Notes: a model not told the origin generated them from the sequence alone. Shown: positions 53,329 to 61,561, counted from the first letter of the stretch. The stretch: 64,000 nucleotides of DNA from Steroidobacteraceae bacterium (GCA_019187185.1 JABAQU010000002.1:186001-250000), one strand, 5' to 3'. Translations and numbers: made by a program.

Positions 53329-54837
53329 GTGCGTCATTTTCCCGTATTCCTCGACCTCGACGATCGGGATGTCCTCGTCGTGGGCGGAGGCGCCGTCGCG
53401 TTGCGGAAGATCGAGGCGCTGCGCTCGGCAGGCGCACGCGTCACCGTCGTCGCACCCGCGTTCCACGAGGAGCTGCGCGCGCTCGCGGCCGGCGGGGATG
53501 TCACCCTGATCGAGCGCCGGTTCGTCGCGCACGACCTCCGCATGGCCGATGCGCAGCGCCCGTGGCTCGTCGTCGCCGCGACGAACGACCGCAGTGTCAA
53601 TGCCGAGGTGGCGCGAGCCGCAGCGGCCGCGCGTATCGCTTGCAATGTCGTCGACGACCGTGAGCTGTCGAGCTGCCTGATGCCGGCGATCATCGACCGC
53701 TCCCCGGTGCAGATCGCGGTCTCGACCGGCGGCGCATCGCCCGTGCTCACGCGGCTCATCCGCGAACGGCTCGAGGCGCTGCTCGACGAATCGCTGGGGA
53801 CGCTCGCCGAGTTCGCCGGGCGCTGGCGCACCGCAGCGCGCAGCGTGCTCGAGGGCGCGGGCGCACGCCGCCAGTACTTTTCGTGGCTCCTCACCGGTCC
53901 CGCAGCAGCCGCCGTGCGCGCCGGGCGCCACGCCGAGGCGGAACGCCTCGCCACGCGCGAGCTCGCGCGTCGCAGTCGTTACGCCACCCCTCACGACGCC
54001 GGCAAAGGCGCGCCACCTTCCGCGGGGCACGTCACGCTCGTCGGCGCGGGCCCGGGTGATCCGGGGCTGCTGACGCTCAAGGGGCTGCGCGCGCTGCAGG
54101 AGGCCGATGTCGTCGTCCACGACCGCCTCGCGTCGCTGGAAGTACTCGATCTCGCGCGACGCGACGCCGAGCGCGTCGATGTCGGCAAGCGCCCCGGCGC
54201 GGGCACCCCGCAGGAGGCGATCAACGCCCTGCTCGTCGCCGAGGCACGCCGCGGCCGGCGCGTCGTGCGACTGAAGGGCGGCGACCCGTTCATTTTCGGT
54301 CGCGGGGGTGAGGAGATCGACGCGCTGCGCGCGGCACAAATCCCCTTCGATGTCGTACCGGGAATCACGTCCGCAGTCGCCGCCGGGGCCTACGCCGCGA
54401 TCCCGCTGACGGACCGGCGACACGCGCAGTCGGTGCGCCTGATCACCGGCAACGATGCAGGCACCCTCGATGCGTTCGACTTTTCCGACGTCGCCGCAGG
54501 GCGCGAGACGCTTGCGGTCTACATGGGCGTCGCGCAACTGCCGGCGCTGCGCGAACGCCTGCTGGCCGCGGGCGCCGTACGCTCGCTGCCGGTCGCGATT
54601 GTCGAGAACGCGAGCCGCGCGGATCAGCGCGTGATCACGACCACGGTCGAGGGGCTGGTTGCCGCTGCCGCGACACAATGGGTCTCATCACCTGCGATCG
54701 TGATCGTTGGCAGCGTCGCCACGGTGGCGAACGCGGCGCATGGATCCGGAGACGGCCATCCGTGCAATGCACGCACCGCCGGTGCGATGCTCCAGGAGCA
54801 TGGCAATCACTACTGGTCGAGTTCCTTCGGAGCCTGA
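53329..54837 (+). CDS. cysG: Siroheme synthase CysG (methyltransferase / dehydrogenase / ferrochelatase)
   Basis: This 502-residue trifunctional enzyme turns uroporphyrinogen III into siroheme. The N-terminal dehydrogenase/chelatase has VLVVGGGAVALRKIEAL, Asp109 in CNVVDDRE and SPVQIAVSTGGASPV; the E. coli Ser128 position is Thr here. The C-terminal methyltransferase has VGAGPGDPGLLTLKG with Asp244, VRLKGGDPFIFGRGGEE and YMGVAQL. The start is the GTG at 53329. The protein is about 45 residues longer than E. coli CysG, with an unrelated tail ending HYWSSSFGA that may come from a late frame change. It lies 7 bp after the ALA synthase. Confidence 0.93.
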   Translation: MRHFPVFLDLDDRDVLVVGGGAVALRKIEALRSAGARVTVVAPAFHEELRALAAGGDVTLIERRFVAHDLRMADAQRPWLVVAATNDRSVNAEVARAAAAARIACNVVDDRELSSCLMPAIIDRSPVQIAVSTGGASPVLTRLIRERLEALLDESLGTLAEFAGRWRTAARSVLEGAGARRQYFSWLLTGPAAAAVRAGRHAEAERLATRELARRSRYATPHDAGKGAPPSAGHVTLVGAGPGDPGLLTLKGLRALQEADVVVHDRLASLEVLDLARRDAERVDVGKRPGAGTPQEAINALLVAEARRGRRVVRLKGGDPFIFGRGGEEIDALRAAQIPFDVVPGITSAVAAGAYAAIPLTDRRHAQSVRLITGNDAGTLDAFDFSDVAAGRETLAVYMGVAQLPALRERLLAAGAVRSLPVAIVENASRADQRVITTTVEGLVAAAATQWVSSPAIVIVGSVATVANAAHGSGDGHPCNARTAGAMLQEHGNHYWSSSFGA

Positions 54838-54888
54838 CCCACCGCACAATAGCCGTCCCATTCGGGGAGAGGCCCGGTACTCGGTGTC

Positions 54889-56088
54889 GTGAGCGATCGC
54901 AGCTGGCTCTACATCGCGGTATCCGTGCGCTCGCTCGCGACGGGCATGATGGGCGTGCTGCTCGGGCTCTACCTCGCGGAGCTTCGCCTCGGCGCGGACG
55001 CGATCGGCGTGATCGTCGCGGTGGGGCTGGGCGGCGCGGCGGTCGCGACCTTGCTCGTCACGCTCTTTGCCGACCGCATCGGGCATCGCAGGACGCTGCT
55101 CCTCGTCACGCTCGCGAGCTTCGTCGGCGCCCTGCTCCTGTCGTTCAGCACGCATCCGCTCGCCCTCGGCTTCGCGGCCCTCGTCGGCATGGTCAATGGC
55201 ATGGGGCGCGACCGGGGCGCGGCGCTCGTCGTCGAACAGGCGGCGCTGCCCGCGACCACGACGGATCGCGAGCGCACGATGGTGTTCGCGAAGTACAACG
55301 TGCTGCAGGACGTCGGCCATGCGCTCGGTGCGCTGCTCGCCGGATTGCCGACACTCCTTCAGCACGGCGGGGTCGGCGCGCTGCCGGCGTTTCGCGGCAC
55401 GGCTGCGCTCTACGCCCTGCTGTCGCTCCTTCCCGTGCTCGCGTACTGGCGGCTCTCGCCGGGGGTCGAGGCGCCACGCGTCACCCGCGCGCAGCAGGTT
55501 TCGCCGGACACCCGCCGCATCCTGTGGCGGATTTCGTCGCTGTTCGCGCTCGACAGTGTCGCGGGCGGATTCCTGACGACGGCGCTGCTCTCGTTCTTCT
55601 TCCATCGACGATTCGGCGTGGGTGTCGAGACGATCGGCCTCCTCTTCTTTGCAGCCCGGATCGCAAACGCTGCGTCACATATCGGCGCAGCGTGGCTCGC
55701 ACGGCGGATCGGACTCGTCAACACGATGGTGTTCACGCACATCCCGTCGAGCCTGCTGCTCGCGACCGTCCCCTTCATGCCGAGCTTTCCGGTCGCGGCG
55801 GCGCTCTTCCTCGCGCGCGAGGGCCTCGTCGAAATGGATGTGCCGACGCGCCAGTCGTACGTGATGGCGGTCGTGCGGCCGGAGGAGCGCGCGTTCGCAT
55901 CGGGCGTCACGCATCTCGTGCGCCTCGCCGGCTGGGCCATTGCGCCAGCCATCGCGGGCTACTGGATGGGTGGCGGCCATCTCGCGCTGCCGCTCGTGAT
56001 CGGCGCGGCGATGAAGGTCGTGTATGACCTGCTGCTGTGGCGCGCGTTCCGGCGCGTGCGACCGCCGGAGGAAATCAGGACTAACTGA
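54889..56088 (+). CDS. MFS transporter, unknown substrate
   Basis: This 399-residue major facilitator protein has twelve predicted helices and the loop motif LFADRIGHRRTLLLVTLA between helices 2 and 3. A motif GRDRGAALVVEQAAL is in helix 4. It starts at a GTG 51 bp after cysG and may be cotranscribed with the sulfur/siroheme cluster, which would suggest a role in sulfur or tetrapyrrole traffic, but this is only positional. It ends in an 8-bp overlap with the convergent toxin gene. Confidence 0.8.
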   Translation: MSDRSWLYIAVSVRSLATGMMGVLLGLYLAELRLGADAIGVIVAVGLGGAAVATLLVTLFADRIGHRRTLLLVTLASFVGALLLSFSTHPLALGFAALVGMVNGMGRDRGAALVVEQAALPATTTDRERTMVFAKYNVLQDVGHALGALLAGLPTLLQHGGVGALPAFRGTAALYALLSLLPVLAYWRLSPGVEAPRVTRAQQVSPDTRRILWRISSLFALDSVAGGFLTTALLSFFFHRRFGVGVETIGLLFFAARIANAASHIGAAWLARRIGLVNTMVFTHIPSSLLLATVPFMPSFPVAAALFLAREGLVEMDVPTRQSYVMAVVRPEERAFASGVTHLVRLAGWAIAPAIAGYWMGGGHLALPLVIGAAMKVVYDLLLWRAFRRVRPPEEIRTN

Positions 56089-56422
56089 CGTGCGCAATCA
56101 GATCGGGATCGTGCATCCACGAAGGAATGTCGCGCATGCCGTGGAGCACGCGCCACACATCGATGTAATCGCTCCGCTCGCAGTACGAAATCAGGTGTGG
56201 GTAGTTTTCCAAGCGCCGGAAACGCAGGTCGGGCAGGCTCAGCTCGCCGGCGAAGCGTGACGAGCCGGTGCCTGGATAGCGCCCGATATGGCGATATCCG
56301 TCCTCCAGGGCAGCAATGAAGCCCAAGGCCGCGCCCGGCGCGTTGTCGCTCAAGTACTGGTCGTTCGCCTCACCGACGTCGCGCACGGCCCGCTCACGCG
56401 GGACGACAGACTTCGCCTTCAC
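56081..56422 (-). CDS. parE: ParE/RelE-type toxin
   Basis: This 113-residue toxin of the RelE/ParE superfamily has LRFRRLENYPHLISYCERSD and IDVWRVLHGMRDIPSW, typical of the C-terminal beta-hairpin and helix. The N-terminal helices include DYLSDNAPGAALGFI-like ALGFIAALEDGYRHIGRYPG. ParE toxins poison DNA gyrase, but gyrase or ribosome targeting cannot be told from sequence. The GTG start overlaps the antitoxin stop (GTGA). Confidence 0.88.
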   Translation of the reverse strand: MKAKSVVPRERAVRDVGEANDQYLSDNAPGAALGFIAALEDGYRHIGRYPGTGSSRFAGELSLPDLRFRRLENYPHLISYCERSDYIDVWRVLHGMRDIPSWMHDPDLIAHVS

Positions 56423-56667
56423 CGGCGAATGGCAGACTTTGCCGACTTCGCTTTCCGGCGCAGCTTGTCAAAATACGCAGCATCAGCCGGCCTGGTCGGG
56501 GCGGAGGTCGCGCCATCGAGCAGAAGACCGTGCAACTTCAGCCGATCCTCGTCGTTCCGTATCAGCTCGCGCACGTACTCGCTGCTCGTGCCGTAACCGC
56601 GTTCGCTGACCTGCCGGCCTACAGAATCCTTGAGCGACTCGGGCAGGGAGATGTTCATCGTACTCAT
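56419..56667 (-). CDS. parD: ParD-type antitoxin (ribbon-helix-helix)
   Basis: This 82-residue protein starts MSTMNISLPESLKDSVGRQV, the beta strand and first helix of a ribbon-helix-helix fold. GTSSEYVRELIRNDEDRLKL follows, typical of ParD family antitoxins. The C-terminal tail (PADAAYFDKLRRKAK) would wrap the toxin. It is upstream of, and coupled to, parE. A direct repeat lies upstream. Confidence 0.9.
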   Translation of the reverse strand: MSTMNISLPESLKDSVGRQVSERGYGTSSEYVRELIRNDEDRLKLHGLLLDGATSAPTRPADAAYFDKLRRKAKSAKSAIRR

Positions 56668-56684
56668 GCCGGAACCGTAGTGCG

Positions 56685-56702
56685 CTTGGCAAAACTTGGC
56701 AA
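56685..56702 (+). promoter_or_regulatory. Direct-repeat operator candidate of parDE
   Basis: CTTGGCAA occurs twice (56685-56692 and 56695-56702) with a 10-bp period, one helical turn, ending 18 bp upstream of the antitoxin ATG. ParD-type RHH proteins bind such spaced sites and repress their own operon. Confidence 0.45.
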
Positions 56703-56747
56703 CGCGCTGACCGGCGGCGCACAGAGGCGTGGGCGAGCTGCGATAAT

Positions 56748-56771
56748 TGGTGGAAAGGGAGGGATTCGAAC
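56748..56771 (-). other. Distal attachment-site copy (tRNA-Met 3' fragment with CCA)
   Basis: On the minus strand GTTCGAATCCCTCCCTTTCC is followed by A and encoded CCA (56748-56750). The 21-bp core matches the 3' end of the tRNA-Met gene at 61439 with one mismatch. The remaining 56772-56800 does not pair as a tRNA, so this is a remnant att site, not a gene. The tRNA copy at 61439 lacks encoded CCA, as expected if integration swapped its 3' flank. Confidence 0.65.
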
Positions 56772-57127
56772 TCCACCGTAACCGACTGTTCTAGGAGCAG
56801 TATGGTCAGTGCTGCGATTTTCGATTCCGCCACAGGTACCGACAGATCGCACCTACATCAAACCACCCACCGCCTGCTCGAGCTGCTCTCGGCAACCTTT
56901 CGGCATTGCAGCCCAATCGCGGACTACTGGACCACCAGTACCATCACAGTCAGCATGTCGGCATCGGTGCTGTTGAACTCGACGTTGTAGACGAGACGTC
57001 ATCTTATACACGGGGGGTCATCATTCTCGATCCCCGAGGCCATGATAGTCGGTGGCGATGGACAACATCGGACTCTACTCACCTCCTCGTGGCACTGAAA
57101 ATCGGGAGCAGGTCAGCGACTGCGACT
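56772..57127. other. Gene-free stretch inside the island
   Basis: I see no credible gene here. On the minus strand a 24-codon open run ending about 56928 (RLVYNVEFNSTDADMLTVM then VLVVQ and stop) could be the tail of a lost gene. The rest shows no motif, tRNA or clear hairpin. Confidence 0.3.
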
Positions 57128-59170
57128 TTACTGTTGCGTCGAGTCGTACGATTGACCGTCGTCGATCGGCTGCGCTTGCTGGCTCCTGTCATGCGGCACG
57201 CCGACGCTGACCGCGCCGGTGCAGGTTTCACCTTTACCGTCATCGCCAGTGAATGCAATGCGATAAACACGACCGTTGGCCGTGCCCGACCGCTCCGATC
57301 GGATTTGCGCCTGCGACGTCCCCACACCGAATCCATCTGGCGCCGTGTCGCCGTCACCGAGGCCGTTGACCGGCTCGTCCTGCGTGATGGCGGAAATGCG
57401 CAATGTGACATGATCACCATCCGGATCCGTCACACCTGCTATTTCGATGACCTTCAGTTTGTGATTCGGTGGCCACAAGAGCGGCGGGTCCGCAGCGGCG
57501 TTGGTGCAAACAGGGGGCGCATTGGTTATGGTGCCCGGCTCAAAGGGTGCCACGACCGACAGGTAGCCCTCGACTTCGCCGAACGAGCAGTTGTTCAATT
57601 CGTTCAGCTCGACGACGCTCTGCGGCGCATCGGCGCACGCCGCGAGATAGTAAGTGCCCGCGGCGAGCCCATCGGGCAATCGAACGTGTACGGCGGGACT
57701 CATGTCTTCCGCATGTGGCTCGAGGGCGGGAATTGCCCGCTCGCCGAGTACGGCGGCGGTGCTGAGGTCCACCGGTGAAGTGTCCCCGAGAAAGTAGCGG
57801 GTGATCGAGGGTGGCGATGCGGCGATGTCACTGATGTTGACCGTCATGTCGTGAATTACGGCGTCGTTGCCGCCTTGCGAGCGAAGCACCGGCGGCGCAA
57901 AGAAGGGAATCGCGAGGTCGGGTCCGGCGGTCCATTCGACTTCGGCAACACCGGCCTCGACGTGAAAATCGCCCGGGACGCTGACGGCAATGCGATCGCG
58001 CCCCACCACCGTTCCGACGTAGCTGAATACGGCCTTGCCATTGCTGCCAGTACGCAGGGACGCGGCCCGCGACTCGTTCGGGCCCTCGATGATTTCGAAA
58101 TCCACCGGGTAGTCGTTGAGAGGGCTGCCGTCGCCCAGATTGATGGCATCCGCGGTCAGCGAGTACCGCGTTCCGATCTGCAGCGATGCCGTGTCGGGCG
58201 CAAACGTCACTTTGGGTTCGAATGGCACCGGGGTATCCGGGGTCGAGGTGATCAGGTTCTGTGCGTTCAAGGTGACGAGATCGCTCACCTCACGTCGACG
58301 CTGCTCCGGACGTGACGCGGCAATCGTGTTCAGGAGCTGCGCAAGGCGCGTCTTGGCCAGCGTGCCGTCGCGTGCATCGAGAGCCGCTCGAGCCTGCGCC
58401 AGCTCACTTGCCAAGGTTTGCGCAAGCGCGGCGTCCGATATCCAGCCGAGCGCGATGGCCCGCTGGAGGTTGTCTCGCAGCAAATCCCACTGTTCGTACG
58501 AGCCGGGGAAGACGGCAGAAGGGCCTAGCGTGAAGACGTGATCGGGCAGCTGATCTGCGATTTCCCTGGCTCGCTTTTCCTCCTCCCCGGTTATACCGTC
58601 AGGCGATGTCGATACGTAGATCCAGTCCGGAACCAAGGTCATTTCACGAATGATGGGCGTCGTGAAACTCGTGAGCACAAAGCCGGAACGGCTCTGCCCG
58701 GGCGGAAATGCATCGGGAAGCCGCCCCACCTGCGCCGGTGTGCCAGGAATGAATGCAGCGAAGCCGCGTGCACCGATAGCTGCGTACCAATTTGTTGGCG
58801 CGTCCAAGCCGACCGGAACCATGGTCGCCGCATCGGGGGGCAGCATCTGCAACATACGGCGAAATGTCAGATTGCGACTCCCGAACTCGACGATCAGTGC
58901 GTCCGGATCGCCGTAAGCGGGACCGGAACTGCGAATATCGACCTGAATGCCATCGATGCTTCCGGTGTTTGCTGCAGGATTGTTCAAGGTGTACGAGTAT
59001 TGATAAGTACCCGCCGCGTCGGACCAAGTGACCACGGCATCGACGGTGACGTTTCTCAACACCGGTATGGGAAGCGCGCCGTCCAGTTGGGCCCACGCGG
59101 CGCCACTCGCAAGCACAAGAATCATGCCGATCGAAGATAGTCGCGCGGCACGCGGGCTCCATCTTGTCAT
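57128..59170 (-). CDS. Large exported protein with FIMAH-like and CARDB-like regions
   Basis: This 680-residue secreted or surface protein has a signal sequence (SSIGMILVLASGAAWAQ). Several parts are visible: a beta-rich N-terminal domain (about 20-200); a helical FIMAH-like region (about 230-310; LARARAALDARDG-type ARAALDARDGTLAKTRLAQLLNTI); a beta-sandwich (about 320-410); a CARDB-like domain (VRLPDGLAAGTYYLAACAD, SVVELNELNNC); and a C-terminal Ig-like segment (LLWPPNHKLKVIEIAGVTDPDGD). These modules are typical of secreted bacterial hydrolases and adhesins, but no catalytic domain is seen. The ATG at 59170 has GGAG upstream. It follows the LAS-type gene, 16 bp away. Confidence 0.7.
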   Translation of the reverse strand: MTRWSPRAARLSSIGMILVLASGAAWAQLDGALPIPVLRNVTVDAVVTWSDAAGTYQYSYTLNNPAANTGSIDGIQVDIRSSGPAYGDPDALIVEFGSRNLTFRRMLQMLPPDAATMVPVGLDAPTNWYAAIGARGFAAFIPGTPAQVGRLPDAFPPGQSRSGFVLTSFTTPIIREMTLVPDWIYVSTSPDGITGEEEKRAREIADQLPDHVFTLGPSAVFPGSYEQWDLLRDNLQRAIALGWISDAALAQTLASELAQARAALDARDGTLAKTRLAQLLNTIAASRPEQRRREVSDLVTLNAQNLITSTPDTPVPFEPKVTFAPDTASLQIGTRYSLTADAINLGDGSPLNDYPVDFEIIEGPNESRAASLRTGSNGKAVFSYVGTVVGRDRIAVSVPGDFHVEAGVAEVEWTAGPDLAIPFFAPPVLRSQGGNDAVIHDMTVNISDIAASPPSITRYFLGDTSPVDLSTAAVLGERAIPALEPHAEDMSPAVHVRLPDGLAAGTYYLAACADAPQSVVELNELNNCSFGEVEGYLSVVAPFEPGTITNAPPVCTNAAADPPLLWPPNHKLKVIEIAGVTDPDGDHVTLRISAITQDEPVNGLGDGDTAPDGFGVGTSQAQIRSERSGTANGRVYRIAFTGDDGKGETCTGAVSVGVPHDRSQQAQPIDDGQSYDSTQQ

Positions 59171-59186
59171 CTCGCACTCCATCTCG

Positions 59187-60149
59187 TCAGAAGTCGATGT
59201 GCTTGAGGCCGTCTTCTTCACAATACAGGTAAGGCCGCGTGCCGCCAGCGGCTGCTAGCAGAACTGATTTTGCGAGTGCTCTGTCGTCGAGGCACTTCGC
59301 AAATGTCCCGCCAATATTTTGTCGATTGATATCCGCATCCAAGCCTTCTCTGTGTGTTTGGTGCGGTTTCTGCCAGTTGGAGTGGATGTCAAAGAGCCCG
59401 CCTGCCGGGAGGCTCAGATCGTTGACGCTGAGCATGCTGCCGGTAGCGTCGCGATAGTACCCCGCAATTTCAAGCAACTTTCGAACCGTTCCGGGCGTGC
59501 CATTCGTGCCGTCAGGGTGTTCTGCGGTTCCGCCCCGGACGACCTGATAGTCCGTGCCAGAAGCCGGTAACGATTCCAGTCCCGGAATGCCTACGTCGAT
59601 GACAGCGTAGGTGAGCAGCGTTCTCCCGGCGGGATCAAGAAAGCAGAAGAACTGGCCGGCCGGAGCGGTAATCGTCGACACGACAGCGAGGCGGCCCGAT
59701 ACCTGCGGCGCTGGATGCCGGAGTACGGCTTGCGCAAGCGGCGGAACTTCCTGAGTATTGCCGGCGACGCGGAGAGGACTGCCGTCCGCATCACGTGGAT
59801 ACAGCACGCCGCCGCCGGGGTTGCGCTCATCTGCGAGCACGAGTGGCCGAATGCCGACGTGCTCGAAATGTCCGCCGTTATTCGCTGGATCGGACTCAGG
59901 CGGCGTCAGTCCGACTACCTTGTAGGTAAACGCACAGTTGGCGAAGCCACCTGTAAAAATGCTGTAGCAACCCAACACGACGGTAATGGGACTGTACTGC
60001 GCAGGTTTCGCCGGTGAGGGGCGTGCCGACGCGTAGGCAGAGTCCGCACACTCCGCGTATGTGATGGCGCTCGTCCATGGGGCGCACACACTCAGTGCGA
60101 TTCCAACCTTGATCGCCTTCCCCACGATGTGCACTGCTCCAGCTTCCAT
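59187..60149 (-). CDS. Exported protein with LAS-type (M15/M74) metallopeptidase signature
   Basis: This 320-residue protein has a signal-like N-terminus (IVGKAIKVGIALSVCAPWTSA). The C-terminal part has HSNWQKPHQTHREGLDADIN, whose HxxGxDxD pattern matches the first metal site of LAS peptidases such as MepA and VanX. The last residues GLKHIDF supply the second H-x-D pair. It would be a zinc peptidase, possibly acting on peptidoglycan. The N-terminal half (FTYKVVGLTPPESD, HFEHVGIRPLVLADERN) is of unknown fold. Being next to the modular exported protein suggests a secreted pair. Confidence 0.5.
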   Translation of the reverse strand: MEAGAVHIVGKAIKVGIALSVCAPWTSAITYAECADSAYASARPSPAKPAQYSPITVVLGCYSIFTGGFANCAFTYKVVGLTPPESDPANNGGHFEHVGIRPLVLADERNPGGGVLYPRDADGSPLRVAGNTQEVPPLAQAVLRHPAPQVSGRLAVVSTITAPAGQFFCFLDPAGRTLLTYAVIDVGIPGLESLPASGTDYQVVRGGTAEHPDGTNGTPGTVRKLLEIAGYYRDATGSMLSVNDLSLPAGGLFDIHSNWQKPHQTHREGLDADINRQNIGGTFAKCLDDRALAKSVLLAAAGGTRPYLYCEEDGLKHIDF

Positions 60150-60246
60150 GTGGATTCAGGATGTCACGTTTATATACTAACCTCCCCCCCTCCGAGTCAA
60201 CTGACGCTGCGGTCGACGGTTCAAACACGAAGCAGCGGCAGCACAC

Positions 60247-60555
60247 TCCGATCTGTTGCGAAGCGGTGTCGCGCGCGAACGTCATTTTTGGTTCGAAAGG
60301 CACCGGGGTATCCGGCATCGAAGTGATCAGGTTCTGCGCGTTCAAGGTGACGAGATCACTCACTTCACCGCACCGCTGCTCCGGGCGGGACGCGGCTATC
60401 GTTTTCAGGAGCTGCGTAAGGCGCGATTTGCCCAGCGTGCCGTCGCGCGCGTAGAGAGCTGCCCGCGCCTGCGCCAGCTCGGTGGTCAGCGCTTGCGCGA
60501 GCGAAGCGTCCGAAATCCAGCCGAGCGTGAAGACGTGATCGGGCAGCTGAACTGA
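60247..60555 (-). pseudogene. Decayed partial duplicate of the FIMAH-like region of 57128-59170
   Basis: The minus strand reads SDLVTLNAQNLITSMPDTPV and FEPKMTFARDTASQQIG, almost the same as the intact gene at about 58180-58310. The similarity continues to about 58540, but with a deletion between CCAGCCGAGCG and GTGAAGACGTGATCGGGCAG. There is no start or complete frame. This is a broken copy left by an internal duplication in the island. Confidence 0.75.
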
Positions 60556-60665
60556 AGTGGCGGTGGGCGCGCCGGGCGCAGCTTCAAGCCATGACGCCTG
60601 CGCGCGATGCGCTGTTGATGAAGCCCGGCAGCGCGCGGCGCAAAGCCCCGGCCGCGGATGTCGTC

Positions 60666-61364
60666 CTACGTCACAGAGCCGACGGCCTTGTCACCGACCA
60701 TCTCGCACACAGTGCGCGCCATGCCCGCGAGCCTTGAGAGTGCCTTCGCGTTCATCTTGCCGCCGAGCTTCTTCGAGTCGAGCCACGCGGCAGCCGCTAC
60801 CGACAACAGCGTCGAGCCTTTCGGTGCCTGCTGTGCGGCATCAGGAGCACGCGGAGCGATCACTGTCCGGCGTATCGGCTCGCCGTCGATACCTCGAAGT
60901 TCTGCAAGGCACGCTTCGATCCTGACTTCGAGCAAGCGACGAGCGAGGATGCGCTGCGCGGAGTCAGAAAGTCCGGGCGACATCCTTCGAGCGTCGTCGA
61001 GTGTGCCTCGAAGGTCGTTATCTGCGAGTGCTTCCTGCAGCTCGTCGATCTTCTCAAGGAGCACATGCCGCGCGGTGTCGTTCCAGTGAGCGCCGTTGAT
61101 CTTCCACCCGCCGAGCGCAAGCCGCTCTTCGACTTCGTGAAGCTCGGTATCCAAAACCTGCGCGACAAGTGCCTCGATCTGTCGACTGTCCATGAAGCGA
61201 GCGTCTCTCCTCAGCTTGTGAAACAGGTTAGCGACTCTCGCTTCCGTCCTGTCTGCGGTTCGCAAGCTGCGGACGATCTCGCAGCGTTTGACGTAGCGCC
61301 GAAGGCCGCGCGGAACGGCGACCCTCGAACGGTAGTTCCGTCGAGAGCATTTCTGTACCGGCAC
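60666..61364 (-). pseudogene. Truncated tyrosine integrase (N-terminal part only)
   Basis: The 232 residues match the N-terminal region of DUF6538-type tyrosine recombinases: SRVAVPRGLRRYVKRCEIVR followed by SLRTADRTEARVANLFHKL, and the core-binding end MARTVCEMVGDKAVGSVT. Normally this leads into the catalytic domain, which carries R-H-x-x-R-Y. That catalytic domain is missing, and the frame stops at 60666. The position 75 bp from the tRNA-Met 3' end, reading away from it, is standard for an island integrase. It may still be translated, but would be inactive. Confidence 0.75.
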
Positions 61365-61438
61365 GCTGGACCCGCCTCTGTACCCGCTCGCCCGGCGAAA
61401 CGATTTCGCCTTAATTTACCGATACTTGCGAGGGGTAC

Positions 61439-61512
61439 TGGAAAGGGAGGGACTCGAACCCTCGACCCCGGCATTATGAGTGCCGTGCTCTAACCAGCTG
61501 AGCTACCTTTCC
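61439..61512 (-). tRNA. tRNA-Met (CAT), elongator type
   Basis: A 74-nt cloverleaf folds perfectly: acceptor GGAAAGG/CCTTTCC, D-arm GCTC-AGCTGGTTA-GAGC, anticodon arm CGGCA-CTCATAA-TGCCG with anticodon CAT, T-arm GAGGG-TTCGAGT-CCCTC and discriminator A. The body (GTAGCTCAGCTGGTTAGAGC, GGGGTC) matches elongator tRNA-Met rather than initiator. An isoleucine reading by lysidine cannot be ruled out. CCA is not encoded in this copy. Confidence 0.9.
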
Positions 61513-61561
61513 ATGGGGGCGCGGGATTGTCCGGGCGCGCCTCCCGGGTGTCAAGGCAGCG

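Larger units (their letters stand above)
56751..61459 (-). mobile_element. Degraded integrative island at tRNA-Met
   Basis: The region is bounded by a 21-bp direct repeat (56751-56771 and 61439-61459, one mismatch) that is the 3' end of tRNA-Met. It carries an N-terminal integrase fragment 75 bp from the tRNA, two exported-protein genes and one decayed duplication. Its sequence is visibly less GC-rich than the flanks. The integrase has no catalytic domain, so the element is no longer self-mobile. Confidence 0.68.

Noticed and set aside
56530-56781. Plus-strand frame ending GGKGGIRTPP
   Set aside because: This sequence is the well-known false translation of the 3' end of tRNA-like genes, and it is antisense to parD.
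56748-56830. Functional second tRNA near 56.8 kb
   Set aside because: Only the T-loop and acceptor 3' end are recognisable. The T-stem mismatches, and the candidate anticodon loop (TCCTAGA) lacks the invariant T33. It fits an att remnant.
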